33,422 bases of DNA, taken from the NCBI GenBank assembly GCA_021772055.1, contig JAETNR010000049.1:1-33422 (forward strand), written 5' to 3'. The notes below the pieces were generated by a model. That model did not search any database. It was not told where the DNA came from and saw nothing but the letters and a program-made list of their open reading frames with translations. Of this stretch, positions 17,435 to 26,865 are shown one piece after another. This DNA is from Blautia sp. (lineage in GTDB: Bacteria > Bacillota > Clostridia > Lachnospirales > Lachnospiraceae). Within the stretch, counting starts at the first letter, position 1. Every line of letters starts with the position of its first letter. The position numbers and the translations under genes were made by a program.

Positions 17435-20197
17435 CTATGGTAACACTTTCTCCAGTGTCTTAAACAAAATGTCCGCATTAATAGGTTTTGCAATATGTCC
17501 GTTCATTCCGCACTCCAGTGCTTCCTTTTTATCCTCTTCAAAAACATTCGCCGTCATTGCCAGAATGGGTATGGAGGAAAGTCTTTTATCCTTTAGCCTG
17601 CGGATTTTCCTGGTAGCTTCATAGCCGTTCATCACCGGCATCTGGACATCCATAAGAATCAGGCGGTAATATCCGGGTTCGGAATTCTCAAGCATCTCCA
17701 GAGCAATTTTTCCGTTTCCTGCAACTTCTGTACAAAAGCCTGCATCTTCCAGGATTGCCGCAGCGATTTCCTGATTCAGCTCGTTATCCTCTACCAGAAG
17801 AATACGCCCTGCATGAAGCCTGGACAGAACTTTATTCATACCGTTTTCTTTTCTTTCCTCTGTATTGATCGTGGATGGTTCTTTGATATCAGAATCCAGG
17901 CGGAATGCAAAAGATACCGTCACCTCCGTACCTTCCCCCAGCTTACTTTTTACCCTGATCGTACCGTTCATCATATCTACGATATTTTTGGTGATCGACA
18001 TACCAAGGCCTGTTCCCTGTATTCCGCTGATAGTGGTATTCTTCTCTCTTTCAAAGGGCTCAAAGATATGGGATACAAACTCACTGCTCATGCCAATCCC
18101 TGTATCTTTAATGCAGAATTCATAATTTGCAAATCCATCGATCATTCCCGGCTTTTCTGTGACTCTCATACTCACAGAGCCACCTGAAGGGGTATATTTC
18201 ACCGAATTGCTCAAAAGGTTCAAAAGCACCTGATTTAAACGCAGCTTATCGCAGTAAATCTCTTCATCAAATACATCCGCTGTATCCATATGTAACTCCA
18301 ACTGCTTGGAATTGATATCTTCACGGACAATGTTATGCAGTCCGTGAAGAATATCCGGCAGGCTGCACAGCTTTTCTTCCAAATGCATCTTACCGCTTTC
18401 GATCCGGCTCATATCCAGCACATCATTAATAAGACTCAGCAGATGATTTCCGGACATCATGATCTTCTTAAGGTACTCTTCCACCTCTTTCCGGTTGTCA
18501 ATGTGGGTGATCGCCAAGGTCGTAAATCCTACAATGGCATTCATGGGTGTCCGGATATCGTGGGACATATTCGAAAGAAATACACTCTTCGCCTTACTGG
18601 CTCTGTTTGCCTGTAAAAGAGCATTTTCCAAAAGGCTCCTCTGCTCCATTTCCTTTCTGGTTTCCTCATCCACACTTCGAAAACCCAGAACAATGCCGTG
18701 GCTGCTCTCCCAAACGCCTGCACGAACCACCTTCATCTCGAAATATTTCATTTTACCGTCTCTGTTGGTACGGTAGTTCACATAGTAGATTTTTTTCGTT
18801 GCAAGCTCATTTCGCAGATTCTCCATGGAAAAAGCCTGCCGCATCATCTCTTTGTCATCCTCATGCACAAATTTGTCTATATATTGCTCCATGCTCTCTT
18901 TCATGGACATGTTTTCATTAAAAACAGCAGAAAACAAAGAGTCATGGTCATTATCCATTCGAATTAGCTTTCCGATACCTGTGTCAAGGTCATAAAAGCA
19001 CACAAGATTATAATCGATACTCAGTGCCTGGACAAGCTCCATCTGCCGCCTTTCATTCTTTTTTTCCTCCAGCTTCCGGGCAGTACAGTCCAGAAGAAAA
19101 CGCTGATAGAACAATTCCCCGTTTTCCATCAGAAGCTTGACGTTTCCCATAACATGAAGGATTTCCCCGTCCTTATGCTGTACCCGGTACTCGAGGCTTG
19201 CACTGTCTCCCACCTTTTTCAGCTTACGGATACTCTCCGCCATCTTACCTTTATCTTCATCCATAACCGAGGCGGCAACCATGCGGAATCCGCTGGAAGC
19301 TAATTCCTCCCGGGATTCGTATCCCAGAATCTTAAGGGCAGCCTTATTAATACTGATAATCCGTGTCCCATCCAGTGAATGGGACAATACACCGCAGTCC
19401 ATACTGGTAAAGATCGTCTCAAGAGTACGGTTCTTTTTAATGATTTCCTGCTTATAGTCATACTCCTGCGTTACATCAATGGCTATGCCAACAGTTCCCA
19501 TAACACTTCCGTCCAGATCATAGAGCGGCGATTTATAAGTCGTAAGCATTTTTCTGCCTTCTCCGGTCATGATGATTTCTTCGGAAACGCAGGTCTTCTT
19601 TTTGCTCATAACTTCAAGCTCTGATCTGATGCAGGCAGGGTCATCCTGCTCAACATTCCAGATATAGGCATGCCCCCGTCCTTCTACCTGCTTTTTTGTC
19701 TTATTCACAGTTTTACAGAAACTGTCATTCACTTTCTCGTGTATTCCATTTTTATCTTTATACCAGATAAGATTTGGAACGCTGTTGAGCGTACTTTCCA
19801 AAAAATGACTGGTTTCCCAGAAATCCTTGCTCATCTTGCAGGTCTGCTGCCATCTCAAAAACCGAAAACGGATTTCCTCCTCTGACATAGGCATTGTCCA
19901 GACATCCTTCACTTCCCATAAATGCTCTGCCAGGAGCCCGATTTTATCCTTATCCCCAAAGAGAATCAATTCCGCTTCCTCTCTCTTGCCCGAAATAATC
20001 GTCTTTAGCGCTTTCTTCACATCCGTATCCTGAAGGTTTAAAATGATCACATCTGCTTTTGATGCCAGCTCCTGCTGAAACCCGTCACTTTCCAAAAATT
20101 CATGGGTAAAATGCTCAAGCGGAGACATTCCTCTGATAATTTCAAACACTTCCGATTGCTGTCCTTCTAAATAGAACCGAATATGACAATGGTACAT
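17435..20197 (-). CDS. PAS-domain hybrid sensor histidine kinase with C-terminal receiver
   Basis: This 920-residue protein has no membrane helix or signal peptide. Its N-terminus (1-120) resembles a degenerate receiver-like fold (DVIILNLQDTDV). Three PAS-like domains follow at about 130-243, 258-373 and 393-510. The HisKA domain has FLSNMSHDIRTPMN (acceptor about H546), the HATPase domain has NQVLLNLLSNSVKYT, DTGIGM and GTGLGM, and the C-terminal receiver has LILMDVQMPVMNGYEA (acceptor about D850). No HPt domain is present, so phosphorelay needs a separate partner. ATG 20197 follows GAGGGG. A consensus promoter lies upstream at 20275-20303. Confidence 0.93.
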   Translation of the reverse strand: MYHCHIRFYLEGQQSEVFEIIRGMSPLEHFTHEFLESDGFQQELASKADVIILNLQDTDVKKALKTIISGKREEAELILFGDKDKIGLLAEHLWEVKDVWTMPMSEEEIRFRFLRWQQTCKMSKDFWETSHFLESTLNSVPNLIWYKDKNGIHEKVNDSFCKTVNKTKKQVEGRGHAYIWNVEQDDPACIRSELEVMSKKKTCVSEEIIMTGEGRKMLTTYKSPLYDLDGSVMGTVGIAIDVTQEYDYKQEIIKKNRTLETIFTSMDCGVLSHSLDGTRIISINKAALKILGYESREELASSGFRMVAASVMDEDKGKMAESIRKLKKVGDSASLEYRVQHKDGEILHVMGNVKLLMENGELFYQRFLLDCTARKLEEKKNERRQMELVQALSIDYNLVCFYDLDTGIGKLIRMDNDHDSLFSAVFNENMSMKESMEQYIDKFVHEDDKEMMRQAFSMENLRNELATKKIYYVNYRTNRDGKMKYFEMKVVRAGVWESSHGIVLGFRSVDEETRKEMEQRSLLENALLQANRASKAKSVFLSNMSHDIRTPMNAIVGFTTLAITHIDNRKEVEEYLKKIMMSGNHLLSLINDVLDMSRIESGKMHLEEKLCSLPDILHGLHNIVREDINSKQLELHMDTADVFDEEIYCDKLRLNQVLLNLLSNSVKYTPSGGSVSMRVTEKPGMIDGFANYEFCIKDTGIGMSSEFVSHIFEPFEREKNTTISGIQGTGLGMSITKNIVDMMNGTIRVKSKLGEGTEVTVSFAFRLDSDIKEPSTINTEERKENGMNKVLSRLHAGRILLVEDNELNQEIAAAILEDAGFCTEVAGNGKIALEMLENSEPGYYRLILMDVQMPVMNGYEATRKIRRLKDKRLSSIPILAMTANVFEEDKKEALECGMNGHIAKPINADILFKTLEKVLP

Positions 20198-20274
20198 TTT
20201 ATTTTCCCCTCTACACAATGCAGAATATCAATTATCTGAATAATCTGCTTAATAGATATAATTATCCAAGTATT

Positions 20275-20303
20275 ATTCTATCAAGGGTGTCAGGATATGT
20301 CAA
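20275..20303 (-). promoter_or_regulatory. Promoter of the hybrid kinase gene
   Basis: Leftward -35 TTGACA (20303-20298), 17-bp spacer and -10 TAGAAT (20280-20275). The leader between it and the start is about 70 bp, AT-rich, and holds GATAATT-like repeats. For the divergent XRE gene I found no convincing promoter hexamers in the rest of this intergenic stretch. Confidence 0.75.
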
Positions 20304-20452
20304 TAATCGTAAATAAAACCAGACATCCTCTTTTTCTCCTGCTTTCCCGGCAAGATTCTTAGACGTTTTCGGTCTATTTCCGCAACGCCCATTTTGGACT
20401 AAGGTATGATGATTTCAGACACTTTTACAAAAGATAAAATGAGGTGAAGATC

Positions 20453-20695
20453 ATGTCTTACCGCAGAATCCGGGAACTGAGGGAAGATCAGGATCTGACG
20501 CAGACATATATGGCCCGTTTTTTAAATGTAACCCAGCGTACATATTCCAGATATGAGACAGGGGAACATGTGATTCCTCTTGAACTGTTATGCAGGATCG
20601 CTGATTTTCATCATGTAAGTGTCGATTATCTTCTGGGAAGAACGGACATTAAACAGCCATATCCGGCAGGAAAAAAACACCCTGATCTTTCCTGA
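20453..20695 (+). CDS. Small XRE-family HTH regulator
   Basis: This 80-residue protein consists of one Cro/C1-type helix-turn-helix (about residues 1-60). The recognition region reads LTQTYMARFLNVTQRTYSRY, followed by VSVDYLLGRTD and a short polar tail. It probably acts as a dimeric DNA-binding switch; its target is unknown. I chose ATG 20453 because GAGGTG lies just upstream; the in-frame GTG at 20444 is itself part of that ribosome site. It is divergent from the hybrid kinase and followed by a perfect terminator hairpin. Confidence 0.9.
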   Translation: MSYRRIRELREDQDLTQTYMARFLNVTQRTYSRYETGEHVIPLELLCRIADFHHVSVDYLLGRTDIKQPYPAGKKHPDLS

Positions 20696-20711
20696 GTCTG
20701 TTTCCGGCAAA

Positions 20712-20745
20712 AAAATCTCCTGCGTTTTTACCCGCAGGAGATTTT
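20712..20745. terminator. Bidirectional terminator between the XRE and cysteine-cluster genes
   Basis: A perfect 13-bp stem, AAAATCTCCTGCG with CGCAGGAGATTTT, has an eight-base loop. A- and T-runs flank the stem on both strands, so it can serve both converging genes. Confidence 0.9.
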
Positions 20746-20757
20746 CATATTCAGGAA

Positions 20758-21429
20758 TCATTTTTCAAGGCTCATAAGCCCTTTTCCCTCTTCTAAGCGC
20801 TCATAAAACTGCTCATAAAAATCCTTCCCATCCTCATAGGGCTTGAGATAAAACCGGTTCACAACATACATGTTCAGATTTTTAATAAGCTCCGTATCCT
20901 CTGTTCTATACAGCACTTCCTGAACATCCTTCAGAAAATAATGCCATTCTGTCACAAACTCGTCATAGCGTTTTGCATTTGGCGTATCGATCCATTTATA
21001 CACCTTGATCTTGCTTCGGTTCGTTTTTGTACATTCGTGTATCTGAAGAAAATATTGAAAGCTGTTGTTTTCATAAAAACGTCCCAGAGGAAACAGGCGG
21101 CAGAATCCCGGCCTTGCCGGATGAATCGAACAGCGTCCTTCTTTGTTTAAAAAAACACACCGCTCCTCCTTCCCTTCCATGCGAAGATGCGGAAGGATGT
21201 TTCCGTCAAAAATGCCGAGTTCCAAATAGGATTCCATCAGCTCCTTAGGATCTCTTTTTAAATAGGAAGACAGCCTGTACACGTCATATGGATCCAGCAC
21301 AACCGTATCTCCCATCCCCTGACAGCAGTCGCAGCAGCCCCTGCAGTCATTACAGTCTGCTTTGACCATATCATTTAATCCGTATAATTTTCCATCCGAA
21401 ATTTCTTCTAAGTCTACTTCCCTGCGCAT
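20758..21429 (-). CDS. YkgJ-family cysteine-cluster protein
   Basis: This 223-residue protein has a dense N-terminal cysteine cluster (CNDCRGCCDCC, about residues 26-36) and more conserved cysteines in ERCVFL, RCSIHPARPGFCRLFPLG and HECTK. This is the zinc/iron-chelating UPF0153 pattern. The biochemical role is not established; metal binding is inferred from the cysteines. The C-terminal third is helical and charged. ATG 21429 has an AGGAGGAAG site. It follows topB by 11 bp, so it is co-transcribed with the topoisomerase. Confidence 0.9.
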   Translation of the reverse strand: MRREVDLEEISDGKLYGLNDMVKADCNDCRGCCDCCQGMGDTVVLDPYDVYRLSSYLKRDPKELMESYLELGIFDGNILPHLRMEGKEERCVFLNKEGRCSIHPARPGFCRLFPLGRFYENNSFQYFLQIHECTKTNRSKIKVYKWIDTPNAKRYDEFVTEWHYFLKDVQEVLYRTEDTELIKNLNMYVVNRFYLKPYEDGKDFYEQFYERLEEGKGLMSLEK

Positions 21430-21440
21430 GCTTCCTCCTG

Positions 21441-23636
21441 CTAATCCAGCTTAATTCCGGCCAGAGCCTGTGCAAAAGCATTATTTACCGGCTCTTTTGC
21501 CTCTTTTTGCTGCTGTTTCATGTATTTCTGGACATCACGCTTATTAACGCCTGCCCCTTCCTTTTCTCTTCTGGCCTGGAATGCAGAAAGCTTCTCTTTA
21601 TATCCGCAGGCACATACAAAGGTCTCTTCTTTTCCTTTTACAAGCATTTCCATGCGCTTATGGCATTTGGGGCACCGCGCATTTGTAGTTCTGGAAACGG
21701 TTTCTCTGTATCCGCATTCTCTGTCCTGGCATACCAGCATTTTGCTGTTTTTCCCGTTCACAGCAAGAAGGCGCTTGCCGCACTGGGGACAGATTTTGTT
21801 GGTGATATTGTCATGGCGGAAGGTACCGTCCCCTGTTTTTATCTCATCTACGATCTCGCAGGCATATTCCCGGATATCCTTAAGGAATGTCTCCTGCTTC
21901 ATTCTGCCATTGGCAATCTCCGAAAGCCTTCTCTCCCAGTCTGCGGTCAGCTCCGGCTTTTTCAGGTCACCCGGAACCAGTTCCAGAAGCTGCCTTGCCT
22001 TGGAGGTGATGTAGATCTCATTTCCCTTCTTTTCCATCAGGAACGTATTGAAGAGTTTCTCGATAATATCCGCCCTTGTGGCAACAGTTCCAAGTCCGCC
22101 TGTCTCCCCCAGGGTTTTCGCCGCACGGGCATCCCTGGTTGTGAGATATTTCACCGGATTTTCCATGGCTGCCAGAAGGGTTGCTTCCGTAAACCTGGCC
22201 GGAGGCTTTGTTTTTCCGGAGGCCAGCGCTGCATTTTCGATTTTCAGCCGTTCCCCTTCCTTTAAAACAGGGAGCCGCTGGTCTTTTGGCTGCAGTTCTT
22301 CTGCTTCCTCCTCCTCTTCCTCATAGCTTCCTTCATAGACTTCCTTCCATCCCTGGCTTTTTACAACTTTTCCGCTGGCAGAAAAGGAATGTCCCCCTGC
22401 TTTTCCTTCCATGTTTACCTGGTCATACAAAAATGGCGGATACAGTACGCTTAAAAAACGCCGGACAACCATATCATAAATCTTCCGCTCTTCATTTGTC
22501 ATATGATCAAGCTGCACAAACTGTTCTGTGGGAATGATTGCATGATGGTCACTGACCTTTTTATCATCCACAAAGCCTGCGTTCGTCTGAATCGGCTTGT
22601 TCAGCAGCATACCCGCAAGTTTTTTGTAGGGGCCTGTGCCGCAGGCTTTCAGACGTTCTTTTATGGTTGGCACTACATCCTTTCCAATGTATCTGGAATC
22701 TGTTCTTGGATAGGTGAGTACCTTGTGATTTTCATAGAGGCGCTGCATGATATTCAGTGTTTCTTTTGCAGAAAAACCGTATCTCTGGTTCGCTTCTCTC
22801 TGAAGGGTCGTAAGGTCATAGAGTCCCGGTGCCGAAGTTTTCTTAGGCTTGTGATCTACCGTCACCACCTGTATCCCCTCTCCGCTTATGTCCCTTAAGA
22901 CGCTTTCCGCTTTTTCCTTCTGGAAGGAACGGTAGCTTTTGCTTTTTTCATCTTTCCAGGTCCACTGTACGCCGCCTGCCTTAAGGGTTACACCGAAATA
23001 GTCTTTTGGCTTAAAGTTCCGGATTTCTTCTTCTCTTGCAGCGATCATGGCCAGAGTAGGCGTCTGCACACGGCCGCAGGAAAGCTGGGCATTGTATTTG
23101 CAGGTCAGCGCCCTTGTTCCGTTCATGCCTACCAGCCAGTCTGCCTCCGCCCTTGCTGCTGCGGCACGGTAAAGATTATCATAGTCCCTTCCATCCCTTA
23201 AATTCCGGAATCCGTCCTGAATGGCCTTATCTGTTACAGAAGAAATCCACAGTCTCCTGATGGGCTTTTTACAGTCGGCTTTCTCCAAGATCCACCTGGC
23301 TACCAGTTCCCCTTCCCTTCCTGCATCCGTAGCGATCACAATGTCCCTGATATCTCCTCGAAAGAGCAGGGTCTTTACTGCATGATACTGCTTCGCAGTC
23401 TGGCCGATCACCACCAGCTTCATTTTTTCAGGCATCATGGGAAGAGTGGACATTTCCCATTTCATATATTTTTTATCGTATTCCTCCGGATCTGCCAAAG
23501 TCACAAGATGCCCCAGTGCCCAGGTCACGGTATATGCCCCGCCCTCCAGGCATCCGTTTCCCTTCTGGCGACATCCGAGAACTCGTGCAATATCCCTTGC
23601 AACCGAAGGCTTCTCAGCAATTACTAAAGATTTCAT
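21441..23636 (-). CDS. topB: DNA topoisomerase III
   Basis: This 731-residue type IA topoisomerase decatenates and relaxes negatively supercoiled DNA by passing strands through a transient break. The Toprim domain starts with SLVIAEKPSVARD and has the acidic metal motif TDAGREGE (about 104-110). The catalytic tyrosine is Y309 in LTYPRTDSRYIG. Core motifs LSCGRVQTPTLAM and ETGGLGTVATRADI are intact. The C-terminus (about 615-690) has two zinc-ribbon-like repeats, CPQCGKR and CPKCHKR with their partner cysteines. Its length is normal for the family. ATG 23636 follows AAAGGAT. It is the chromosomal rather than plasmid-conjugation context. Confidence 0.96.
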   Translation of the reverse strand: MKSLVIAEKPSVARDIARVLGCRQKGNGCLEGGAYTVTWALGHLVTLADPEEYDKKYMKWEMSTLPMMPEKMKLVVIGQTAKQYHAVKTLLFRGDIRDIVIATDAGREGELVARWILEKADCKKPIRRLWISSVTDKAIQDGFRNLRDGRDYDNLYRAAAARAEADWLVGMNGTRALTCKYNAQLSCGRVQTPTLAMIAAREEEIRNFKPKDYFGVTLKAGGVQWTWKDEKSKSYRSFQKEKAESVLRDISGEGIQVVTVDHKPKKTSAPGLYDLTTLQREANQRYGFSAKETLNIMQRLYENHKVLTYPRTDSRYIGKDVVPTIKERLKACGTGPYKKLAGMLLNKPIQTNAGFVDDKKVSDHHAIIPTEQFVQLDHMTNEERKIYDMVVRRFLSVLYPPFLYDQVNMEGKAGGHSFSASGKVVKSQGWKEVYEGSYEEEEEEAEELQPKDQRLPVLKEGERLKIENAALASGKTKPPARFTEATLLAAMENPVKYLTTRDARAAKTLGETGGLGTVATRADIIEKLFNTFLMEKKGNEIYITSKARQLLELVPGDLKKPELTADWERRLSEIANGRMKQETFLKDIREYACEIVDEIKTGDGTFRHDNITNKICPQCGKRLLAVNGKNSKMLVCQDRECGYRETVSRTTNARCPKCHKRMEMLVKGKEETFVCACGYKEKLSAFQARREKEGAGVNKRDVQKYMKQQQKEAKEPVNNAFAQALAGIKLD

Positions 23637-23691
23637 AGATCTATCCTTTCTCTGACGGGGAAGTTTGTTCTTTCTCCCCGCCTGTCGGTTT

Positions 23692-23700
23692 AGTATAGCA
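23692..23700 (-). promoter_or_regulatory. Extended -10 promoter of topB
   Basis: Leftward TGCTATACT, an extended -10 element, lies about 55 bp before the topB start. No good -35 is seen. The leader contains an imperfect hairpin (CGGGGA...TTCCCCG, 23655-23681). The rest of the 361-bp intergenic stretch to the PAP2 start holds only AT-rich sequence and the PAP2 promoter. Confidence 0.5.
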
Positions 23701-23881
23701 TATTTTTATAATATTTTCCCATAGTTTATAGAAATTTTATTTGAAATTTCCCTGCTTTCAATGCTAAGATGTACCGAAAGGACATATAATGATGTAAGAA
23801 ACCATTTTTTTCCTTGTGCATATAGACGGAGAATCGGACGGATTCTCTTGTAAATTCTCTGTATCTTTGTTCAAAGAATAC

Positions 23882-23910
23882 TTTAAAAGTCATTCTGCCT
23901 ATGCTATAAT
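23882..23910 (+). promoter_or_regulatory. Promoter of the PAP2 gene
   Basis: Rightward -35 TTTAAA (23882-23887), 17-bp spacer and perfect -10 TATAAT (23905-23910). The transcript would start near 23917, which argues against translation from the ATG at that exact position. Confidence 0.7.
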
Positions 23911-23997
23911 GACGGCATGCTGTGTGAAGATTCCTCCGGGATCATGGCTATATCACAGCATGCAACTACTCTGGTACATTTTAAGGAAGGTGAAACT

Positions 23998-24690
23998 TTG
24001 CTGGAATTTTGCAGAAAGTACAAACATGGTTTTATTATACTGATCTACAGCGCTGTCTACCTGCTCCTGTTTTTTTATCTGGAGCGCCTGCCTGTTCATG
24101 GATACCATGTGATACATACGGTGTTTGATGATATGATTCCCTTTTGTGAAGTATTTATCATCCCCTATCTTCTCTGGTTTCCCTATATGATCGTGACAGT
24201 GATGTATTTCATTTTCTGGAATAAGAATAAGCGGGAATACTACCAGTTGATTTTTAATATGATGATGGGAATGACCCTGTTTTTGATCGTTTCCTATCTA
24301 TACCCGAATGTCCTGCACCTGCGTCCTGAGGAATTTCCCAGGGAGAATCTTTTTACGGACCTTGTAAGATGGCTTTACCGTACGGATACATCTACCAATG
24401 TTCTGCCGAGTATCCATGTATTTAATTCCCTCGCCATCCATATGTCCCTGGCCTCCTGTGAGGCTTTGAAGGACCGTAAGCTTGTAAGACGCGGTTCTCT
24501 CGTCCTGACCGCATTGATCATTATGTCCACTATGCTGTTAAAACAGCATTCTGTGATCGATGTATGTATGGGCGCTACGCTGGCACTTTTCGGCTATCTG
24601 GTATTCTATCCCCAGAGAGCACTGGAAACCTGGGACGAATCTGCTTACACTGCCTGGCGCAAGGCGAAACACAGACATTACAAGTTATAA
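23998..24690 (+). CDS. PAP2-family membrane phosphatase
   Basis: This 230-residue protein (from a TTG start) has about six membrane helices. PAP2 active-site traces are visible: LPSIHVFNS (SxH motif) and KQHSVIDVCMG, the His-Asp phosphate-relay motif. The classical first motif KxxxxxxRP is not obvious, as in the inositolphosphotransferase-like branch. Likely substrates are lipid phosphates such as undecaprenyl pyrophosphate or phosphatidic acid. I prefer TTG 23998 because GGAAGG sits just upstream and the promoter would start transcription at the in-frame ATG 23917, leaving it leaderless. The alternative adds 27 polar residues. Confidence 0.85.
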   Translation: MLEFCRKYKHGFIILIYSAVYLLLFFYLERLPVHGYHVIHTVFDDMIPFCEVFIIPYLLWFPYMIVTVMYFIFWNKNKREYYQLIFNMMMGMTLFLIVSYLYPNVLHLRPEEFPRENLFTDLVRWLYRTDTSTNVLPSIHVFNSLAIHMSLASCEALKDRKLVRRGSLVLTALIIMSTMLLKQHSVIDVCMGATLALFGYLVFYPQRALETWDESAYTAWRKAKHRHYKL

Positions 24691-24705
24691 TATGTCATAA
24701 AAACC

Positions 24706-24752
24706 AAACGGGGAAATTCCGAAAATCACTTTGGAATTTCCCCGTTTTCTTT
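24706..24752. terminator. Bidirectional terminator between the PAP2 and glycosyltransferase genes
   Basis: A perfect 15-bp stem (24706-24720 with 24733-24747) has a 12-base loop, with TTTTCTTTTT on the plus side and GGTTTTT on the minus side. Confidence 0.92.
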
Positions 24753-24787
24753 TTAGAAAAGCATGACCGACGGGCCTTCCTGCCCTA

Positions 24788-25804
24788 TCAGTTAAATCCA
24801 TAAAATTTCTGCGCGATCTTGTATCCTGTTACAAACATCTTGCGGCCCCCTTTTCCGGGAAGGTTGGAAGCATTTCCAAAAAGGCTGAATCTCAGTTTTC
24901 TGTAAAGCCAGCGATCCTGCTCTTTAATATAGGAAAGAAGTTCCTTTTTCTTCTCCAGTGCTTCCTCTGTTCCGGAACGGATGAGCATAATCGAGGAGAT
25001 CGTAGTAATAATATCCAGGTAACTTACCATATAAGTGCGAAGCCGTTTATTGGTAAAATTGCATTTATGGAACGCATCCACCATAAGCTTGTTCACACGG
25101 ATCTGCTGGTCGATCCTTTTGATCATGACTTTTTCATTTACAGACTGGTCGTCACGGCCGATAAAATACCGGTAAAAATTCACATCCAGATAGTAGAGAT
25201 TCTTCACATGGGGCAGGGGCTCAAAGGCAAACAGGTTATCTACATAAAAGGTATGTTTGGGAAGCTCAATGCCGCAGTCCTGAAGCAGCTTTGTCCTGTA
25301 GATCATGGAATGCATTAAAAGATATTTTCCCTTAGGCATATGCCTTACTTCATTCCAGCCGAAAATCTGATCCTTTGGAAGGCAATGACGGTACTGCATG
25401 ACTTTCTTTCTGGCAGCTCCCTGCTTCTCATAAACAAAATTGCTGATTAAAAGATCCACTGTCTTTGGTCCCCGGATCAGTTCTTCCAGGGTACACAAAA
25501 TCTTTTCATAGGCTTCTTTTTGTACCCAGTCGTCACTGTCTACCACCTTAAAATATAGCCCTGTGGCATTCCTGATTCCTGTATTTACAGCCTCTCCATG
25601 TCCACCGTTTTCCTGATGAAGCGCTTTTACAATGGTGGGATATTTCTCTGCATAGCGATCTGCGATTTCAGCGGTTCTGTCAGAAGATCCATCGTCCACG
25701 ATGAGAATTTCCACATCTTCTCCCCCCACCAGTAAAGATTCTACGCATTTCTCCATATAAGCCTCTGAATTGTAGCATGGAATAGCAACGCTCAACAGCT
25801 TCAT
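24788..25804 (-). CDS. Glycosyltransferase family 2
   Basis: This 338-residue GT-A enzyme transfers a sugar from a nucleotide donor. The N-terminal domain shows VAIPCYNSEAYME, the nucleotide-binding VDDGSSDRT and the metal-binding DxD in VVDSDDW. No membrane helix is visible, so it is cytoplasmic or peripheral. The acceptor is unknown; cell-surface glycan synthesis is typical. The true start is ATG 25804, overlapping the mutY stop in ATGA with GGAGGAAAAG upstream. Longer upstream reading in this frame lies inside mutY and lacks family similarity. It is last in the sfsA-mutY operon. Confidence 0.92.
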   Translation of the reverse strand: MKLLSVAIPCYNSEAYMEKCVESLLVGGEDVEILIVDDGSSDRTAEIADRYAEKYPTIVKALHQENGGHGEAVNTGIRNATGLYFKVVDSDDWVQKEAYEKILCTLEELIRGPKTVDLLISNFVYEKQGAARKKVMQYRHCLPKDQIFGWNEVRHMPKGKYLLMHSMIYRTKLLQDCGIELPKHTFYVDNLFAFEPLPHVKNLYYLDVNFYRYFIGRDDQSVNEKVMIKRIDQQIRVNKLMVDAFHKCNFTNKRLRTYMVSYLDIITTISSIMLIRSGTEEALEKKKELLSYIKEQDRWLYRKLRFSLFGNASNLPGKGGRKMFVTGYKIAQKFYGFN

Positions 25805-26865
25805 TTCTTTTCCTCCTTCATCTCTTTCATGTATCTTACATATGCCCCAAAAGCAGACGGTATGGCATATTGTTTTTCTGTTTCTGACCTGTCTGCAAAA
25901 ATAAGCTCTCTTCCCCTGTATTCTTCCAGAGAGGAAACACGAATGCGATAACCGATCATCCTCCACTCAATATGGGAAAAAATATGCTTCCCCGGTCCCA
26001 GCATCTCAATATGCAAAGGCTCCAGGTGCATTTCCTTTACCGCCTCAAGCGCCTCCTCCGGCTTTAAATGTCCCAGGACATTTGGAAGTTCATAAAGCCC
26101 TGCCAGAAGCCCTTTTGAGGGCCGCTTTGAAATGGCCGTATACTCGCCGTCCTGAATCACAAGAACCGTACGTTCTTCAATCCTCCGCTCCTTCTTGGAA
26201 GCTTTTACAGGAAGATCCTGAACAGTTCCGTTCTGCTTTGCCCTGCAGAGATTTTCCAAAGGGCAGCTTTCGCATTTCGCAGGACCGTTTGGCACACAGA
26301 TCAATGCCCCCAGCTCCATAAGAGCCTGGTTAAAGTCTCCGGGATGATCCTTTGGCATCACTGCACACAGTTCTTTCTCCATCTGATCCCTTACGGACTG
26401 TTTCATAATGTCCTCCCTGCACTCTTTGACCCGGGATATCACCCTTAACACATTCCCGTCCACAGCAGGAACAGGAATCCCAAAAGCAATGGAGGCAATG
26501 GCACCGGCTGTATATCGTCCTATTCCTTTTAACGACAAAAGAGCCGAAAAGGATTCAGGAAGTTTCCCATGATAATCCTCTGTAACCGTGATTGCAGCCT
26601 GCTGCATATTCCTCACCCTGTTATAATAGCCCAGGCCTTCCCACAGCTTCATAAGCTTTTCCTCAGGACAGGCAGCCAGTGCCGGAATATCCGGAAGCTC
26701 CGAAATAAAGCGTGCAAAATACGGCTTCACCGCTTCTACCCTGGTCTGCTGAAGCATGATCTCTGAAACCCAGGTATAATAGGCATTGTTCCGGTCCCGC
26801 CAGGGAAGCTCTCTCTTATTTTCTCTGTACCACTCAAGAAGGGGATTTACGATTTCATTCAGCAT
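25801..26865 (-). CDS. mutY: A/G-specific adenine DNA glycosylase
   Basis: This 354-residue base-excision repair enzyme removes adenine opposite 8-oxoguanine. The catalytic glutamate is E35 in SEIMLQQTRV. The helix-hairpin-helix is LKGIGRYTAGAI (about 112-123), with the catalytic aspartate D136 in AVDGNVLRV. The 4Fe-4S ligands are probably C190, C198, C201 and C207; the first spacing is one residue longer than in the E. coli enzyme. The C-terminal NUDIX-like domain (about 225-345) recognises 8-oxoguanine. It overlaps sfsA by 7 bp and the glycosyltransferase by 4 bp. Confidence 0.96.
   Translation of the reverse strand: MLNEIVNPLLEWYRENKRELPWRDRNNAYYTWVSEIMLQQTRVEAVKPYFARFISELPDIPALAACPEEKLMKLWEGLGYYNRVRNMQQAAITVTEDYHGKLPESFSALLSLKGIGRYTAGAIASIAFGIPVPAVDGNVLRVISRVKECREDIMKQSVRDQMEKELCAVMPKDHPGDFNQALMELGALICVPNGPAKCESCPLENLCRAKQNGTVQDLPVKASKKERRIEERTVLVIQDGEYTAISKRPSKGLLAGLYELPNVLGHLKPEEALEAVKEMHLEPLHIEMLGPGKHIFSHIEWRMIGYRIRVSSLEEYRGRELIFADRSETEKQYAIPSAFGAYVRYMKEMKEEKK

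Noticed and set aside
23655..23681. Hairpin in the topB leader as a terminator
   Set aside because: The stem is imperfect and not followed by a T-tract in the direction of transcription.
25805..25966. A 54-residue N-terminal extension of the glycosyltransferase
   Set aside because: It lies inside mutY in another frame and has no family similarity. The ATGA overlap with a ribosome site at 25804 gives the natural start.
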